Source: Gammaproteobacteria bacterium (lineage in GTDB: Bacteria; Pseudomonadota; Gammaproteobacteria; Natronospirales; REEB76). Taken from it: DNA of 7,142 bases. The notes under the pieces are model-generated. The model was not told where the DNA came from, searched no databases, and worked only from the letters and a program-made list of their open reading frames with translations. Where the stretch lies: assembly GCA_027317045.1 (NCBI GenBank), contig DAHVFI010000098.1:1-7142 (forward strand), in the 5' to 3' direction. Below, in pieces: positions 6,280-7,142 of the stretch (position 1 is its first letter; each line of letters starts with the position of its first letter). The position numbers and the translations under genes were made by a program.

Positions 6280-6645
6280 TTACGCACGCCGGCTGGTTTT
6301 GGGTTTGCGGGGCGCCCGCGCTGCGGGCACCGGTTTGCTACCGGCCGCCGGCAGGCAGGCGGCCCCCTGGCAACAGTTTTCCGTGAGGTAGGCGATCAAA
6401 GCGTTGATGGCGGCGTACTCCGCGGCGACATAAAGCGTGCGGCCCGCACGCCGCCGGCTCACCAATCCCGCGTGCCGCAGTTCCTTGAGATGGAAGGAGA
6501 GCGTGGCGGGGGCCAGGTGCAGTTGTTCTGCCAGCACCCCCGCCGGTACGCCCTCAAGGCCGGCGGGCACCAGCAGACGGAAGATCGCCAGGCGGGTGTC
6601 ATGAGCCAGGCCGGCGAGTGCCAGCCGTGCGGTTTTTATTTCCAT
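6280..6645 (-). CDS. arsR: ArsR-family arsenic-responsive repressor
   Basis: The 121-aa winged-helix repressor releases DNA when it binds trivalent arsenic. ALAHDTRLAIFRLLV opens the fold and LAPATLSFHLKELRHAGLVSRRRAGRTLYV is the recognition helix plus wing (~44-73). The canonical CVC sensor motif at the DNA-binding helix is absent. Instead LTENCCQGAAC holds Cys91, Cys92 and Cys97 at the C-terminal helix, like the C-terminal site (CC plus a third Cys) of Acidithiobacillus ferrooxidans ArsR. A Pro/Lys/Arg-rich tail follows. The ATG at 6645 is chosen because the family starts this close to the fold and no other suitable start exists. The predicted promoter and operator lie directly against this ATG, which implies autorepression. 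It is the first gene of the operon. MAs(III) as inducer is possible given arsI, but unproven. Confidence 0.95.
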   Translation of the reverse strand: MEIKTARLALAGLAHDTRLAIFRLLVPAGLEGVPAGVLAEQLHLAPATLSFHLKELRHAGLVSRRRAGRTLYVAAEYAAINALIAYLTENCCQGAACLPAAGSKPVPAARAPRKPKTSRRA

Positions 6646-6650
6646 ATTTC

Positions 6651-6669
6651 CAATATTCTAGAAATATTG
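6651..6669. promoter_or_regulatory. Putative ArsR operator (AT-rich dyad)
   Basis: CAATATT (6651-6657) and AATATTG (6663-6669) form a perfect 7-bp inverted repeat with a 5-bp spacer. A second overlapping dyad pairs ATATTTC (6644-6650) with GAAATAT (6661-6667). This AT-rich block stands out from GC-rich surroundings, covers the predicted -10 of the ars promoter, and fits ATATT-type half-sites common for ArsR repressors. Confidence 0.7.
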
Positions 6670-6681
6670 TAAGGTTGTCAA
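6653..6681 (-). promoter_or_regulatory. ars operon promoter
   Basis: On the minus strand a perfect TTGACA -35 (6681 to 6676) is followed after 17 nt by GAATAT (6658 to 6653). TAGAAT at 15-nt spacing (6660 to 6655) is an alternative -10. The operator dyad overlaps the -10, so repressor binding would block RNA polymerase. The predicted start lies within a few bases of the arsR ATG at 6645. Confidence 0.65.
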
Positions 6682-6803
6682 GGCCGCCGCCGGCCGCTGG
6701 CGAAACTTTGGCCACGGCGCGCAAGCCGGCGCCAAACGTGTAAAACTTATGCCCGTCTCATCGGTCCCAAACTCGCGTCACCCACAAGAATCCGGAGAAC
6801 TCC

Positions 6804-7142
6804 ATGAGCGTGCGTGCCTGGTTGCTGTTGTCGCTGTTGACCCTGTGCCTGTTCAATGCTCCCGCCCAGGCGGCGCCCCTGAACCCGGCCCTGTATTCGA
6901 GCCTGCAGTGGCGCATGCTCGGCCCGTTCCGCTCCGGCCGCGCGCTGGCGGTCAGCGGCGTGCCCGGCGAGCCCAATCATTTTTATTTCGGGGCCGTGGA
7001 CGGCGGCGTCTGGGAAACCCGTAACGCCGGCCGCACCTGGACCCCGATTTTTGACCAGCAGCCGGTGGGCTCCATCGGCGCCATCGCCGTAGCGTCCTCC
7101 GATCCCAAGGTGATTTACGTGGGCTCCGGCGAGGCCGACATG
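6804..7142 (+). CDS. Secreted BNR/sortilin-like repeat protein, 5' part
   Basis: The frame is open from the ATG at 6804 to the last base, giving 113 residues and no stop, so the gene continues beyond the window. A signal peptide is clear: MSVR, a Leu-rich core (~6-16), then AQA-AP cleavage near residue 23. The mature start has LQWRMLGPFRSGRALAVSGVPGEP, then YFGAVDGGVWETRNAGRTWTPIFD and SIGAIAVASSDPKVIYVGSGE. These are the first blades of the large BNR/VPS10-type beta-propeller proteins (often annotated as glycosyl hydrolase or WD40/YVTN/BNR-like), where S/T/N-x-D/A-G-x-T-W Asp-box-like turns recur (here NAGRTW). GGAG at 6794-6797 is 6 nt before the ATG. It is divergent from arsR with a 158-bp gap. 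Catalytic function is uncertain, and no link to arsenic is indicated beyond position. Confidence 0.85.
   Translation, partial: MSVRAWLLLSLLTLCLFNAPAQAAPLNPALYSSLQWRMLGPFRSGRALAVSGVPGEPNHFYFGAVDGGVWETRNAGRTWTPIFDQQPVGSIGAIAVASSDPKVIYVGSGEADM

Larger units (their letters stand above)
6646..6803. other. Divergent arsR / BNR-protein intergenic region
   Basis: The arsR-side third (6646-6681) is AT-rich and holds the ars promoter and operator. The remainder (6682-6793) is very GC-rich with short self-complementary runs such as GGCCG/CGGCC (6682-6695), which are expected at this composition. I find no consensus promoter for the rightward BNR gene. Confidence 0.5.

Noticed and set aside
5845..6672. 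275-codon plus-strand open frame across the arsI-arsR region
   Set aside because: It is antisense to two well-supported genes, shows no recognisable domain and runs through the operator.
6682..6740. Short GC-rich palindromes upstream of the BNR gene
   Set aside because: Repeats such as GGCCG/CGGCC and GCCGGC are expected by chance at this base composition.

Overview
This window looks like chromosomal DNA from a GC-rich, free-living Gram-negative bacterium, most likely a gamma- or betaproteobacterium. That placement is inferred from the style of the proteins: a YcaC-type hydrolase, an ArsR with a C-terminal cysteine cluster, a CX5R arsenate reductase of the proteobacterial kind and a secreted BNR-repeat protein. 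The left part (about 1-850 and the membrane sensor gene) is visibly less GC-rich than the right part. No rRNA, tRNA, CRISPR array, integrase or transposase is seen.

Layout. Bases 1-172 hold two copies of a 63-bp direct repeat (one mismatch, 109-bp period), the first cut by the window edge or starting there. A YcaC/isochorismatase-like hydrolase gene (234-842, +) follows. Convergent with it is a large membrane protein gene (855-2615, -) with an extracytoplasmic PDZ-like domain, a multi-helix membrane region and a C-terminal GAF-like domain, but no kinase or other output domain. A 171-bp divergent intergenic region with a 9-bp inverted repeat separates it from an MFS transporter gene (2787-4145, +). 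The transporter keeps several residues of the phosphate:H+ symporter binding site.

The core is a compact arsenic-resistance operon on the minus strand, arsR-arsI-arsC-acr3 (6645 down to 4158). It has a consensus-like promoter and an overlapping AT-rich dyad operator directly before arsR. ArsR would sense trivalent arsenicals and repress the operon. ArsI would cleave the C-As bond of trivalent methylarsenicals to arsenite. ArsC would reduce arsenate to arsenite. Acr3 would export the arsenite. arsI and arsC are 8 nt apart, and arsC and acr3 overlap by 4 nt (GTGA), so the three enzyme/transport genes are tightly coupled.

Divergent from arsR, the 5' part of a secreted BNR/sortilin-like repeat protein gene (6804-, +) runs off the window end. 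The individual families are known. The points most worth a second look are the ArsR/ArsI pairing with a non-canonical cysteine site, the near-leaderless arsR promoter, the phosphate-symporter-like MFS gene abutting the operon, the sensor with no output domain, and the 109-bp-period repeat at the left edge.
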